A stretch of DNA of 64,000 bases, taken from Plantago major. Its lineage: Eukaryota > Streptophyta > Magnoliopsida > Lamiales > Plantaginaceae. The translations under genes and the position numbers were made by a program. Below, piece after piece: positions 1 through 11,191 of the stretch. The stretch's first letter is position 1. Every line of letters begins with the position of its first letter. The stretch lies in assembly GCA_026545765.1 (NCBI GenBank), contig CM048842.1, positions 43,967,431-44,031,430 on the forward strand, written 5' to 3'. Under the pieces are notes generated by a model that made no database searches, was not told where the DNA came from, and worked only from the letters and a program-made list of their open reading frames with translations.

Positions 1-146
1 TAATAAAAATTTAATTACTAAATTTTCATTATATAATTTTAATAATTTATTTATTAATATCGTTTAAGAGTAAATTGTGGTCAAACGCGGAGACAGTTGA
101 CCGCAGAATAGTAAAATGTAACATTTTTTCTGAAATGGAGGGAGTA
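1..146. mobile_element. Right end of a Stowaway-like MITE
   Basis: The AT-rich stretch ends in GGAGGGAG (137-144) followed by TA (145-146). The complement of this end reads CTCCCTCCATTTC, the terminal motif typical of plant Stowaway (Tc1/mariner-type) MITEs, which duplicate TA on insertion. The left end lies outside the window, so neither the inverted repeat nor the TA duplication can be confirmed. Bases 147-351 are AT-rich and contain nothing I recognise. Confidence 0.5.
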
Positions 147-351
147 GTAAATAAAAAAACCCCAATTGCTACCAATATAAGGAAATAACAAAAAGGTCAT
201 AGTAATTAAAGAAAACATCATAAAAGTACTAAAAAAAGTAATAAAAGACAACTTTGACCTCTGATTTATGCATGTAAGTTAACGTCATTCGTTCCACATT
301 ATTCTCTCCATGGCGCCAGAAAAGATTCGTCCTCGAATCATAAGTCGCATC

Positions 352-1159
352 TGAAAGTGCAGACTTTAGCTAAGTATTGGTGCAATACTAACCTGGCTTA
401 GTATTGTCACAATACTAGCTGTCTGTACACAGGACTTTCTATTTATGAATTTTGCATTACTTCACTTTAATATAGTTCCAAGATTTTGTTTAGTCTTAGC
501 AGGTTTAACAGGTTCAGGTATCTTATGGAGAAGAACTCTTGGAGTTTGAATACAAGAAGATATTGAAGAAGGAAAGGAATTAGAATCCTAATCGAAGAAG
601 GATTCTACTTATATTCCAAGAAGGATTCTCGATGCATGGAAGACTGAGTAGATTTAGGAGAAGAACATGGTGATTCGACCTGATCAAGACTTTCAATCAA
701 GATAGAACTATTGTACTAGTTGTATTAATATTCACAACTATATATACTAGTTGAATAGTTCATAGATGAAAAACAAGCTTTTACGTGTAAGATAGATATT
801 CTATAGCAGCTTGTTTTGCATCTCTTTTACTAAGTTTTTAGTTAGTCATCTCTCTCTTTGTTTGTGAGAGATCTAGCGTCGAATTGTTGGCCCGATTCAA
901 GTACTTAGTTGTTTGATATTCTAGTCGATAGGAATATTGTCTAGATATCTTTTTGTAAATCCGTTATAGTTTATAGTGGATATTTCGCCTGTGGCTCGGC
1001 ATATTATTTATATAATCTGTTAGAAATATTTGTGTCTCATGTTCTTTACATTCCGCTGTTTAGACTCTAAGATAGTTTTAGATATTGGTTTTACGTATTG
1101 CTACAATACATTGCTACAATATCTATATTTGGTACTAAGTCCCAATCCATACAATTTCA
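352..1159 (+). repeat. Copia-1 5' LTR
   Basis: Starts TGAAAGTGCAG, ends TACAATTTCA and is the same length as its partner. A TATATATA (739-746), which is kept in the other copy, is the best promoter TATA candidate. A short direct repeat (GTATTGG-TGCAATACTA type) lies near the 5' end. Confidence 0.93.
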
Positions 1160-1161
1160 AT

Positions 1162-1174
1162 TGGCATCAGAGCC
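1162..1174 (+). other. Copia-1 primer-binding site (tRNA-iMet)
   Basis: TGGCATCAGAGCC starts two bases after the 5' LTR. It matches the usual plant Copia site TGGTATCAGAGCC, complementary to initiator tRNA-Met, with one T-to-C change. Confidence 0.85.
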
Positions 1175-1215
1175 AAACATCTAATCGATAGGTGTTTGGA
1201 TTTGGTACCATTAGG

Positions 1216-2703
1216 ATGGATTCAGTTAATCCAAATATCAACAGGTTGCCCACTCTGGATGGATTCAACTATCAACTATGGTCAATCCGCATCCGCTCAC
1301 ATCTCAAGGCCATTGACACGAGGGTGTGGAAGACCGTTCTTGAAGGATACACAGTGCCCATGCTACCTCCTGATCAAGATAAAGACTGTGTGCCCAAGCC
1401 TGAAGAAGACTACACTCCAAAAGAGGTAATTGATACTAATAATAACCAAAAAGCCTTGAATATTATTTTTAGTTATGCTGATCTTCATATGTTTAAGCTT
1501 ATTCAAACATGCTTGACTGGTAAACAAGCCTGGGAGATTCTCCAAAGGCATTGTGAAGGAGATTCAAGTGTGAAAGAAACTAAGATTCAGATGGTACTTA
1601 GCAAATTTGAAAATATTAGAATGGATGATGATGAGATAATATGTACTTACTTTGAAAAACTACTAGATATTTCCAATGAAAGCTATCTCTTAGGTAATCC
1701 TTTGTCAAACAAAACCTTGGTTTATAAAGTTGTTAGAACTTTGCCAAAACGTTTTGAAACTAAGAAAATTGGTATTGAAACATCTCTTAATTTAGCAACT
1801 ATGGATTTAAAGACCTTAATGAATATTTTGAAAAACTATGAGTTAAACATGAAAAATCCTCCTACTAACTCCAAAGAAAAATGTTTTATGCTTCAATCTA
1901 AGTCTTCTGAGTCACTTGATGAAGAAGACGATGTTGATTTTAATGCTTTCTTTAATTCCATGGTTAAACGCTTTCAAAATAGCAATCTTAGGGATAAGCT
2001 TAAACCTGGATCCAGTAACATGTTTTCTACTAGTAAGAAATTTCCTTCTAAGAAACTTGCTAAGTATTCTTATAAAAAACCATTTGATGAGGATACCGAA
2101 AATCTTATGTAAACTCAATGTCATGCATGTGAAGGTTTTAGACATTATGCCTATGAGTGTGCTAATACTCTTCGAAAGAAGGGTAATTCTTATTGGATTT
2201 GCCTTAGTGATAATGAGACAGGTGCAGATGATGAAGATATCGTCCTTGATGAAGACATAGATACAGCTGCATTACATTCACAAGTGAACTGGTCAGAATA
2301 TTCATCTAATGATGAATGTTGTGACAATACAGGGGCTACATCACCTGAGCAATTGATTTTATTCGATAGTGATGGGTATCGTCTTAATACTGTCGTTAAC
2401 CACTCTATGCAGGACTTGTTTTTTGCTGATGAACAGGAATGTCTTGATAATATCAATGTTGTAAACACTGATCATGTATTTCTTAGTGAGGTTGATCATC
2501 CTTATTGCTTGCATAGTTCTGTTGATCTAGAAGCCGAGTACTTATCTGTGGAAGAACTCAGTGCTTTGAGCAATATTGTGATAATATCATATGAGAATTC
2601 TGAGAACTATTCTGATATTGTAACCACATCTTCAACTAACTCAAGTAATATGGGTGAAATTTGTCATATTGTTTTCTCTGCTGTAAAAACTGACTTTGCA
2701 TGA
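1216..2703 (+). pseudogene. gag: Copia-1 Gag (broken by stops)
   Basis: Copia Gag forms the virus-like particle in the cytoplasm. The frame is open from 1192, but the methionine at 1216, leading into a PTLDGFNYQLW region, is the likelier start. Residues about 10-210 look like a UBN2-type Gag domain (NYQLW, AWEILQ, LPKRFE). A TAA at 2110-2112 cuts the frame just before a zinc knuckle at 2119-2160 (C-x2-C-x4-H-x4-C, with Arg at the usual Gly before His). Past it the same frame runs through an acidic linker to a TGA at 2701-2703. Both stops look like point mutations, since the frame is otherwise kept. Confidence 0.85.
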
Positions 2704-4272
2704 GCTTGGTACTTTGATAGTGGGTATTCTCGTCATATGATTGGAAACCATGCCCACCTCAGAGACATTGTAGCACTCTCCAAAGAGACTGTTACCTATG
2801 GTGGTGGAGGGAAAAGTAGGATCATTGGTAAAGGAACACTGAATGTTCAAGGATTTCCTTATCTGAAAGATGTAATCCTGGTTGAGGGACTGAAAGCTAA
2901 TCTAATTAGCATAAGTCAACTCTGTGATGATGACTTAAGAGTAAGTTTTGATAAGATGTCTTGTGAAGTGCTCGATAGAGCCAATACTTGTGTTATGGTA
3001 GGTATAAGATCGAAGGACAATTGCTAACTATTCCATGATCAGAGTTCTCTCCATGTGAAAGTTGATGAGTCTTTCATCTGGCACAAGAAGCTTGGTCACA
3101 TGAATTACAGAAATCTTGAAAAAATCGTAAAGTGTGAGGGAGTGAGAGGCATTCCCAAGTTGTCAAATCCAAGTAAAATTGTCTGTGAAGATTGTTTGAA
3201 AGGTAAACAAACTAGGTTCTCTCATGCTCCTGTGTCTCATGATGGTCAATATGTTGGAACTAATAGATGCTTTCAACTACTTCATATAGATCTTATAGGT
3301 CCTATTGAAGTCAGTAGTTTAGCAGGCAAGAAGTATGTTTTTGTGATTGTAGATGACTTTTCTAGATGTACTTGGGTAAAATTTCTTAAGGAAAAGTTTG
3401 ATACCTTTGAATCTTTCAAAACATTATACGCTAGTATTAGGAACTTATATGGGGACACTATTTGCCGTATTAGGTCTGACCATGGAAGAGAGTTTGAAAA
3501 CAAACACTTTTCTAGCTTTTGTGAACTACAGGGTATATCACATGAGTTCTTCGCTCCCAAAACTCCTCAACAGAATGGCATTGTAGAAAGGAAGAATCGC
3601 ACTCTTGAAGAGATGGCTCGAGTGATGTTGCACTCAATGAATGCCTCCAAAAGACTGTGGGCCAAAGAATTGAACACATCTTGTCATGTCATCAACAGAG
3701 TCTATCTTAGACCTGGAACTACAAAGACTCCTTATGACAAGAAATCCAATTCGGAACACTTCCATGTTTTTGGGTTTGCTTGTTATGTGCTTAATGATCA
3801 TGACTACCTAAAAAAGTTTGATTCTAAGAGTGAAAAGGCCATATTTGTGGGATATTCCTTGAATAGTCATGCTTATAGGGTGTTTAATTTTAAACGTAGT
3901 GTCATACAGGAATCTGTAAATGTAGTTTTTTATGATAATCTTCCTCGAGGAGATGCAACTGGTATGTCTAAATCTATTGCAGGTGACAAGACTTCTTCTC
4001 AGGAGCAGGATGTTGTGATAATACCTGTTGAACCTAATACAACATCTACTGAAGAAACTGTGATAGATATAGGTACAACATCTGGATGTCGAGATGCACA
4101 AAATGTTATCCCAATACCATCTCGTGAACCCTCACCAGAACCAGATAGTGATGATAGCCATGAAGGACAAGGACTGGATGAAGTGAATAGGGATCCACCA
4201 GCCAGGGTACGAAGAGATCATCCATCTACACAGGTGATTGGTGAACTTTCTGAGGGTGTCCACACAAGATGA
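2704..4272 (+). pseudogene. pol: Copia-1 protease and integrase
   Basis: The protease begins at WYFDSG, with catalytic Asp at 2716-2718 in a D-S-G motif, so it follows directly on the Gag stop. A TAA at 3025 breaks the frame ahead of the GAG-pre-integrase zinc region (WHKKLGHMNYRNL, then CEDCLKGKQ). The integrase core shows its acidic triad in HIDLIGP, RSDHGREF and QQNGIVERKN. The C-terminal half is acidic and low in complexity and ends at a TGA (4270-4272). Integrase joins the cDNA to host DNA. Two stops make this copy inactive, although the catalytic residues remain. Confidence 0.87.
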
Positions 4273-4305
4273 AAACAAAGGCTTGATTAAAGAAACATAG
4301 CAAGG

Positions 4306-4816
4306 TTGTGTGCGTGTAACTCTACCATAGGCACTAAGGTCCGTATCTCCTGTTTTGTCTCATCTATTGAACCCAAGAATATAAATGAAGCTATTAAGGA
4401 CACTTTTTGGATCAATGCTATGCAAGAAGAACTAGTTCAATTTTCAAAGAACAAAGTTTGGACACTAGTCCCTAGACCTACTAATGGTAATGTTATAGGA
4501 ACTAAGTGGATTTTCAAAAATAAAAGTGATGAAAATGGAGTTATTGTTAGGAATAAAGCTTGTCTAGTTGCTCAAGGTTTTACACAAGTAGAAGGAATTG
4601 ATTTTGATGAAACCTTTGCTCCTGTAGCTCAAATTGAGTGAATTAAATCACGTCTTGATATAGCTTGTTTCTTAAAGATTAAACTCTTTCAAATGGATGT
4701 CAAGGTTGCATTTTTGAATGGGTACATAGATAAGGAAGCTTTTGTTCAACAACCAAAGGGATTTGTAGATCCACATCTTCTGAATCATGTGTACAAGTTA
4801 CACAAAGCTTTGTACG
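4306..4816 (+). pseudogene. pol: Copia-1 RT, N-terminal part, cut by a hAT element
   Basis: Same frame as the integrase. It shows the Copia RT entry motifs (INAMQEELVQF, GTKWIFKNK, GFTQVEGIDFDETFAPVA), then a TGA at 4639-4641. Past the stop, QMDVKVAFLNG and LHKALYGLK can still be read. The frame ends inside the LYGLKQAP motif, where the 8-bp target GTTTGAAA was duplicated by the hAT insertion. Confidence 0.87.
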
Positions 4817-4824
4817 GTTTGAAA

Positions 4825-5883
4825 CTATGTTTTAAAAGCCGGATCGGGCCGGACGGTTAGATCGGTTGGGCCGGAGAACCGGCAATGAACGGCCGAAATA
4901 GCACTATATAGCCGGCAAAAAACCGTTCTCCAAAAACCTTGCAAGCCAGCAAAAAGCCGGTGGGTACCGGCGAATCGGGAACCGGCGGCTTACACGGTTT
5001 TTGGGCGAAAAAGAAAAATGCAAGGGACTTTTATGAAATTTTCTTCTCTTCTTGACAGCCGCTATTTTCTTCTCTTCTTCAGAGTTCTTCTTCGCTTTTT
5101 TCTTGTTCTTCTGCTCAGCTGATGATGATGATCGATTCGATCTACATTGCTTATGTACAAATCAAAAGAGCGAACATAGATCTAGAATAAGAAAAGCACC
5201 TAATAATAATACTGTGAATGGAGAAAGAAATGGAATAGCTACTTTACTGTACTAGAGAAAAGATAATAGTGATGTAGAGAGAAAGAAGAATGAATCTGAA
5301 GGAAGAAAATGAGGGGAGGCAGCTAGGTAAGAATTTAGAAGTGAAAGTTCAAGTTAAAATGTGAAATAATTACAGTACTAGTTTAGTAGGGTACTCTCTA
5401 TACCTCTACTTCTCCCTTTAATTAGCATACTCTAGTAGTCTAGTTAGGTTTGTTAATAAACTAATAGTAGTACATTTATTTAAATACAAACAAATAGAAA
5501 ATTATAATTGAAAAAAATAGTTAAAAGAATTATTAGGATGTTTTGCACGAAATTACATATAATTCAGATGTATCGAACTATAATTAAAGAGTTACTTATG
5601 TACGCACTAAATTTAAATTGAACTAATAAGATGGACGGTTGTCATTTAAATTAAATAGAAATTTTAGTTTATTATACTACTTTATTTACATATGAATTTT
5701 CATGCTTATATTTAATTATTATGTTGCATATTTTAATTTTCAATTTGAGTAATTATAGTAGTAAATAAATATAATAATTATTAAAATGTAATACCGGCTC
5801 AAACGGTTCAAAATAGCCCAACCGATCCGACCTTTTTTTGGGGGTGGCTGGCTTAACTGTCCGGGCCGGCTTTTCAAACATAG
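4825..5883. mobile_element. hAT-like DNA transposon, non-autonomous, 1,059 bp
   Basis: It is bounded by an 8-bp duplication GTTTGAAA (4817-4824 and 5884-5891), the length hAT transposases make. The ends are inverted: CTATGTTTTAAAAGCCGG at the left and the complement of CTATGTTTGAAAAGCCGG at the right. GC-rich CCGG clusters just inside each end contrast with an AT-rich centre. No transposase frame is visible, so it would need an enzyme supplied in trans. Removing it with one target copy restores the RT frame exactly. The terminal bases are not the commonest hAT start, so the superfamily call rests mainly on the duplication length and the subterminal GC repeats. Confidence 0.82.
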
Positions 5884-5891
5884 GTTTGAAA

Positions 5892-6954
5892 CAAGCTCCT
5901 AAAGCTTGGTATGATAGAATAACATAATTTCTGTTACTCTTTGGTTTCACAAGAGGTGAAGGTGACCGAACACTTTTTATTCTGATATAAAATAAGGATA
6001 TATGTATTGCACAAATATATGTTGATGATATTGTGTTTGGTTCTACTGATCAATCTATGTTGGACAAGTTTGTAGGTACCATGACTGGAACGTTTGAAAT
6101 GAGCATGATGGGTGAATTAACCATTTTCTTAGGCTTACAGGTCAAACAACAAGATGATGGCTTACTTCTGTCTCAAGAGAAGTATGCTCGTAATGTTGTC
6201 AAGAAATTTGGACTGGAAGGATCTAAGCCCAGCAAGACACCCATGTCTTCAACTATCAAGCTGTCCAAGAATGTAACTGATGAAAGTGTTGAGACAACAC
6301 TGTACAGGTCCATGATAGGTAGTTTGATGTACCTCTCTGCTACTCGTCCTGATATCATGTATGTTGTTTGTGTATGTGCCAAGTATCAAGTTGACCCACG
6401 TTCTTCTCACTTAGAGGCTGTGAAGAAAATTTTGAAATATGTTGCTGGAACATCAAATTATGGTATTTGGTATTCTCGTGATACCAACTCCAACTTAGTG
6501 GGTTTCAGTGATTCTGATTGGGCAGGTGAATTAGACAATAAAAAGTCTACTAGTGGTGGATGCTTCTATGTAGGTAATAATCTGGTGTCATGGTACAGTA
6601 AGGAACAAAACTGTGTTTCTCTTTCCACAAAAGAATCTGAGTATATTGCTGCTGGTAGTTGTGTGACTCAACTTGTGTGGCTGAAACATATGTTGCAAGA
6701 TTATGGTCTGACTAGCAATACTCTCGTCATGTTTTGTGACAATTTGAGTGCTATTAATATTTCTAAAAATCCTGTCCAGCATTCTAGAACAAATAGATAT
6801 AAGACATCATTTATTGAGAGAATTGGTTGACTCTGGTGAGGTAAACATAGAGCATATTGAAACTACACATCAACTTGCTGACATTTTTACAAAACCTTTA
6901 GATAGTGAGAGATTTTTTAGTCTTAGAAAATCTCTTAGTATGTGTATTGTCTGA
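5892..6954 (+). pseudogene. pol: Copia-1 RT C-terminal part and RNase H
   Basis: Continues RT from QAPKAWYD. Two TAA stops occur near 5930 and 5986, then comes the catalytic YVDD in QIYVDDIVFGS. The region continues through FEMSMMGEL, IFLGLQVKQ and the thumb. RNase H shows FSDSDWAG, STKESEYIAA and MFCDN as acidic sites. A one-base loss near 6800 shifts the frame. The tail (HQLADIFTKPL) ends at 6954. RT and RNase H copy the element RNA into cDNA inside the particle. This copy is inactive because of the stops, the frameshift and the hAT insertion. Confidence 0.88.
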
Positions 6955-7314
6955 ATATGCCTGTACATGTGTTGCCATAATACCACTGGTAAACACTGAA
7001 GATTGCATGTGGTATGTAGGTCTGCATTAGGTTGTTTATATGTTTTTCTTCCTTGTTTCTCTTGTCTTCTTTTAATTACAGCCTTTAGTTGTGGGTTAAT
7101 GAACATGTCAGGGGGCTCTCGTTTTCAAAATGCTTTAAGGAAGTAATAAAGACTCTTCTTGTTGAACCAAGTGCTGTGTTGTTGGCTGCTTTAAACTAGT
7201 GTTGATCTGGGGTGTGTGGAGTTTCTGACTGCCCTCATTCAGTGTCATCATTATGTATTTTTCTGTGGTAGACTATTTGTAACCAAAAATAGCTTTTGTT
7301 GAATTTGGGGTGTG
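6955..7314 (+). other. Copia-1 3' noncoding region, part before Athila-1
   Basis: No coding frame. It carries degenerate repeats of a GGGGTGTGTGGAG motif followed by a CTGACTGCCCTCATT-like tail (7208-7250, and 7305-7319 continuing at 16962). Athila-1 landed inside the second repeat, and the motif's TGGAG became the target duplication. Confidence 0.6.
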
Positions 7315-7319
7315 TGGAG

Positions 7320-8690
7320 TGATATGCTCAAATTAATACTTAGAAAACCAAGTAGTAAGCAGTTGTTATAGACATACAAAGCTAAACCACAGAGTCGTTC
7401 GCTAAGGAATTAATTAAGCTATGTAGCAGTGAGAGTAAACAGATGCTTCCCAGTAATAGTTTGATTGATGATTTTGGTGTACTTCTAACTAGATTGATTA
7501 AAGCTAAGATTACGATTAACAATGAGAGAAAGATGAATACAGTAGCAAGATCCAATTATGCTAATTCGAACTAGGGATAACACTCATATTTGTCACACAG
7601 TTATTGTACAGCAAATCAATCAATTCGATTCAACCAATTGTTCTTAGAAAATATTATACTAGAGAAATCGTGAGTCGTCAATTCACGATCCTTAAACATG
7701 AACAATTTAGAAAATTTAATACGGACTTATCGAATTGAAGGTTTTTACGAAGATTTTATACGAGACTAACCTATATGAGTGCTTTGATAAACCCTAGAAC
7801 GAATATGCATAATCTTCACATACTACTGTATTCAAAGGTGTTTAGCTACTCATATTTGAGAATTGCACGCAGAGATTCATGGTAACAATAATGTGAAACA
7901 TAGATGAGAAACTCGCTTGCAATAACATACAATTCAATAGATGAAGATAAAGAACGAATTGTAAAGAGAAATCAATACCAATAATCTTGATGAGTAAAAT
8001 CAATGAGTAACCAAGCTCCAAAGATGTCTCAATGTCAATGTCTGAATCTAGGAGCTTTTCTCAAAACTAGGTTAAAAGAAGTATTAAAGAAGGAATAAAA
8101 AATCTAATCTAATAAGGAAAAAAAATTTTGAGCTTGCGCGTCTCGCCGCAGCGAGCTTCCTTTTGTCGATTATATATCCAACTCGCAAATTCTCGCCGCG
8201 GCGGATTGAATCCCTCGCCGCGGCGAGCGTCTTCCTTCAAAACAGGGGAGCCAATCGCTAAATCTCGCTGCGGCGAGCCTTTTTTATCGCAATATATATA
8301 GCCTTCGCATAATTTCGCCGCGGCGAGCTTCAATCTTCGAATCAGAGGCTCCGTTCGCAAAATCTCTCCGCGGAGGACCAATTCCTTCGCCGCGGCGAGT
8401 CGTCTTTAATCGCAGAAGATGATCATTCGCTAAATCTCGCCGCGGTGGACTGATTTCCTCGCCGCGGCGAGCCTTCTTTCAATTTCCAGTTGCAAGCTCG
8501 TAAAATCTCGCCGTGGCGGACTGAATCCCTCGCTGTGGCGAGCCATGCTAACCAGCTTATTCGATTTGTGCAAAAAGTAAATAAAACACCAAAGCGTAAA
8601 AATGAACTAAAAAGACTATAAAACTAAAGACAAAGACTCACAAAGACTGCTAAAAAGGACCAAATGAGACGTTAGAATATTGTCTCATCA
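7320..8690 (-). repeat. Athila-1 LTR (3' in element sense)
   Basis: Runs TGATATGC to TCTCATCA on the plus strand, 1,371 bp. It is 79 bp shorter than its partner. Part of the difference lies in the GC-rich palindrome section and part in a small indel near 16155-16170. Confidence 0.9.
8129..8550. repeat. GC-rich palindrome array in Athila-1 LTR
   Basis: About ten copies of a CTCGCCGCGGCGAG-type inverted repeat, intact or with one or two changes, are spaced roughly 20-60 bp apart by AT-rich linkers. Each is centred on CCGCGG. The array is far richer in GC than the rest of the LTR. Confidence 0.85.
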
Positions 8691-8703
8691 AAATCCCCAA
8701 ACC
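8691..8703 (-). other. Athila-1 polypurine tract
   Basis: The minus strand reads GGTTTGGGGATTT directly against the LTR start TGATGAGAC. This is the position where plus-strand DNA synthesis is primed. Confidence 0.65.
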
Positions 8704-10378
8704 GAACCTTTGCTCGTCCCCGAGCAAACAAACAAATTAAAGATAAACTAGACTTAAGACTACGACATATAATAACACACAAACGAGTCAATATTCCAAG
8801 TGATCGAACTCTACCATTGTACGCGTTAAATCCACAAGATGCAAAAGGTTTGCACTCAACTGGCGTTGACAGAAATAAAAGAACTCTACTAGATGGCTCG
8901 TTGACTGTGCACCAACAAGGATATGACAAGCCTCAACTTTCATAATTTGTGCTTCACTATTTCAGTTTGTTTTTCTACAAGAACAAGAAAGAGTATACAA
9001 AAATTACATGGAAGTCATTTTATTTATCCTAACATTTTGTTATTTTAAGAAACTACCTGTTAGAATGCGGTGGTTTATGAATAGAAGTGACAGACAGTGC
9101 CACACCTCCACACTACTTTTCTAAAGAAGGGTTTCACGTATAGGATAGGATTAGGCAACTATTTTATGCTCGTCCATGCCCGGCCCGAAAAATTCCATCC
9201 TTGGAAAGCAGTTATTTATCACAAAAAATCCTGCAAGAGAGTTTTTCAAATAAATAACACTTAAGCCTAACTCTCCAATCCCTCGCAAGGAAATCCTACA
9301 CTATTCTCTCTCACACTCTGGAAGTGTCCAGTGGGTTAAACACTAAAGAACAATAAGAGAAAAGGAAGGTGACTTTCGTCACAAAGGAGCCTCAACTACC
9401 TCATGCAATGTACTCAATTAGTTAAGTCAGAAGGGACTTTTTTCCTTGCGTATAGCAGCTTGCCAAGACATAGAACCAACTTCCATAAACCACATATTTG
9501 CATCAAATGAATTAAATTCTAATCAATTTGGCCACTATGGACTCTTTTAGTCTCACTTTTTTTGTAGTGTCTGTTTTACCGATGTTCGCACTTTTGTGCG
9601 TGTTAGTTTGGTGTACGTGCCATCAACCCTCACGAACATATGGCTTTTTAGGACCACACCGGTATATAGGTAGTATTTGAAACACGCCCAACACGACTAC
9701 GGTGATGACAAGCACCATAGATACACTCCGAGACAATTCAACTAATCAGGGGGAATACATATTACAAGATTTGAACAATACCATCATAACGCAGCAGATT
9801 TCTTCGACCCAAACCGGTTCTTCGTAATGCACTGGCTTTCGACAAAATGAAACATGAAGAGCATGCCGTTCGTCATACTTAACTTAACTGAGTACACATG
9901 AGAATGAAAAGGCGCAAACAAGAGGGTTTGCACTTCCCGAAAGGATCACACAAGCGTCGGTACAATATTTATTCATCGGCTTAAAGTTTCTCACCGGCTT
10001 TTTGGACTAAAGAGTTAAACAAACTTGCTATTTACATGAAAAACAAACTTACGAGATCTTAAGTCCACTACACTATCTAAGCTGAGAATCGTGCAAAACG
10101 TAAGCAACAAGCAGATTTAACAATCACAATAGAAGTTTTCGTAACTTGGAAGAATGACTCACGAAAGAATTTAGAGAAGAAAAGAAAAATGACCAAAACA
10201 AACAGAAAGTAAAGGACGAAAGACTCTAGAGACTCAGAAAATAGAGAAAACGCAGACATGACACTAGAGAGCACATTCCCTCTCCCCAAACCTAAACTCA
10301 AGCATGTCCTCAAGCGTAGAGTAAAGAAGAAAAAAGAATGGCGTCAACAGTGGCTTGCGTGTGATGTACAGTTTAGAG
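8704..10378 (-). other. Athila-1 3' tail between integrase and LTR
   Basis: This is where Athila elements often carry an envelope-like gene, but no long frame is present. A GTTTGGGGAGAGG purine stretch lies near 10275-10290. A block at 9527-9734 is conserved in Athila-2 and holds a 31-codon ORF and a hairpin. The remainder is AT-rich and unrecognised. Confidence 0.7.
9623..9718 (-). CDS. Conserved 31-codon ORF in Athila-1 tail
   Basis: An ATG-to-TGA frame of 32 triplets encodes a hydrophobic first half (MVLVITVVVLGVFQILP) and a basic tail (GPKK..VREG). The equivalent place in Athila-2 (46496-46591) has a frame of identical length with the same start, stop and tail. About six of the differing codons are silent and most others swap one hydrophobic residue for another. 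It could be the remnant of the C-terminal membrane segment of an Athila envelope-like protein, a real micro-ORF, or a by-product of conservation at RNA level, because similarity continues past the stop. No function is claimed. Confidence 0.4.
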   Translation of the reverse strand: MVLVITVVVLGVFQILPIYRCGPKKPYVREG

Positions 10379-11191
10379 TCATTTACTGGACTCGGAGAGT
10401 GCGACCACTTCTTCCGGTCGCTCAATGTACCCTTGAAAGTATGGTTTAACTCGCTGCCCATTGACCTTGAAGGTGGAACCGTCAGCGGAATTCAAGAGTT
10501 CGACAGCACCATGCGGTGCCACATGAATTATTGTGTACGGTCCATCCCAACGCGAACGCAACTTTCCTGGAAATAGTTTAAGACGAGAGTTAAAAACCAA
10601 AACTTTCATACCTGGGTGCAAGTCCTTGCGGATTATCCCCTTGTCATGATACTCTTTTGTATTCTGCTTGTAAATCTTTGCATTCTCAAAGGCAAGGTGG
10701 CGGATTTCTTCCAGCTCGGAGATCTGCAACAATCTTTCTTCCCCAGCTGCCTGCATATCAAGATTTAGCTCCTTGGTGGCCCATGCCGCTTTGTGCTCCA
10801 ACTCCACGGGAAGATGACAAGCTTTGCCATAAACCAACCGGTAGGGGGTTGTACCAATAACAGTCTTGTAACAGGTTCTGTAAGCCCACAGTGCATCATC
10901 TAGCTTGGTTGACCAATCCTTACGATTTGGTTTTACGACCCTTGTGAGAATGCTCTTGATTTGCCTATTGCTGACTTCCACTTGACCAGAAGTTTGTGGG
11001 TGGTATGCAGTTGCGACACGGTGTTGCACTACATACTTCACAAGAAGGTTCGCAAATGAACGGTTAATAAAATTAGATCCGCCATCGCTAATGATTGCTC
11101 TGGGTGTACCAAACCTGCTGAAATATTCTTGGACAAGAAAGAGAGCACAACTTTGGAATCGTAAGTTCTGGTGGTAATAGCCTCTACCCAC
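10379..11191 (-). pseudogene. pol: Athila-1 integrase, core and C-terminal part
   Basis: Carries the second and third integrase acidic residues (IISDGGSNF and SGQVEVSNR), then the conserved WAYRT and [10 protein letters not shown] motifs and a C-terminal domain with WDGPY near residue 220. It is separated from the N-terminal half by a frameshift near 11130, where the two frames overlap. The final 50 residues after VKPYF are the usual variable tail. In the family this enzyme inserts the cDNA, and the core motifs here are intact. Confidence 0.88.

Noticed and set aside
8109..8381. Arg/Glu-rich frame (ARRGE-type) in the Athila-1 LTR; the same again at 16309-16605 and 59352-59576
   Set aside because: Produced by translating the CGCCGCGGCG palindromes. 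It lies in LTRs and has no domain.
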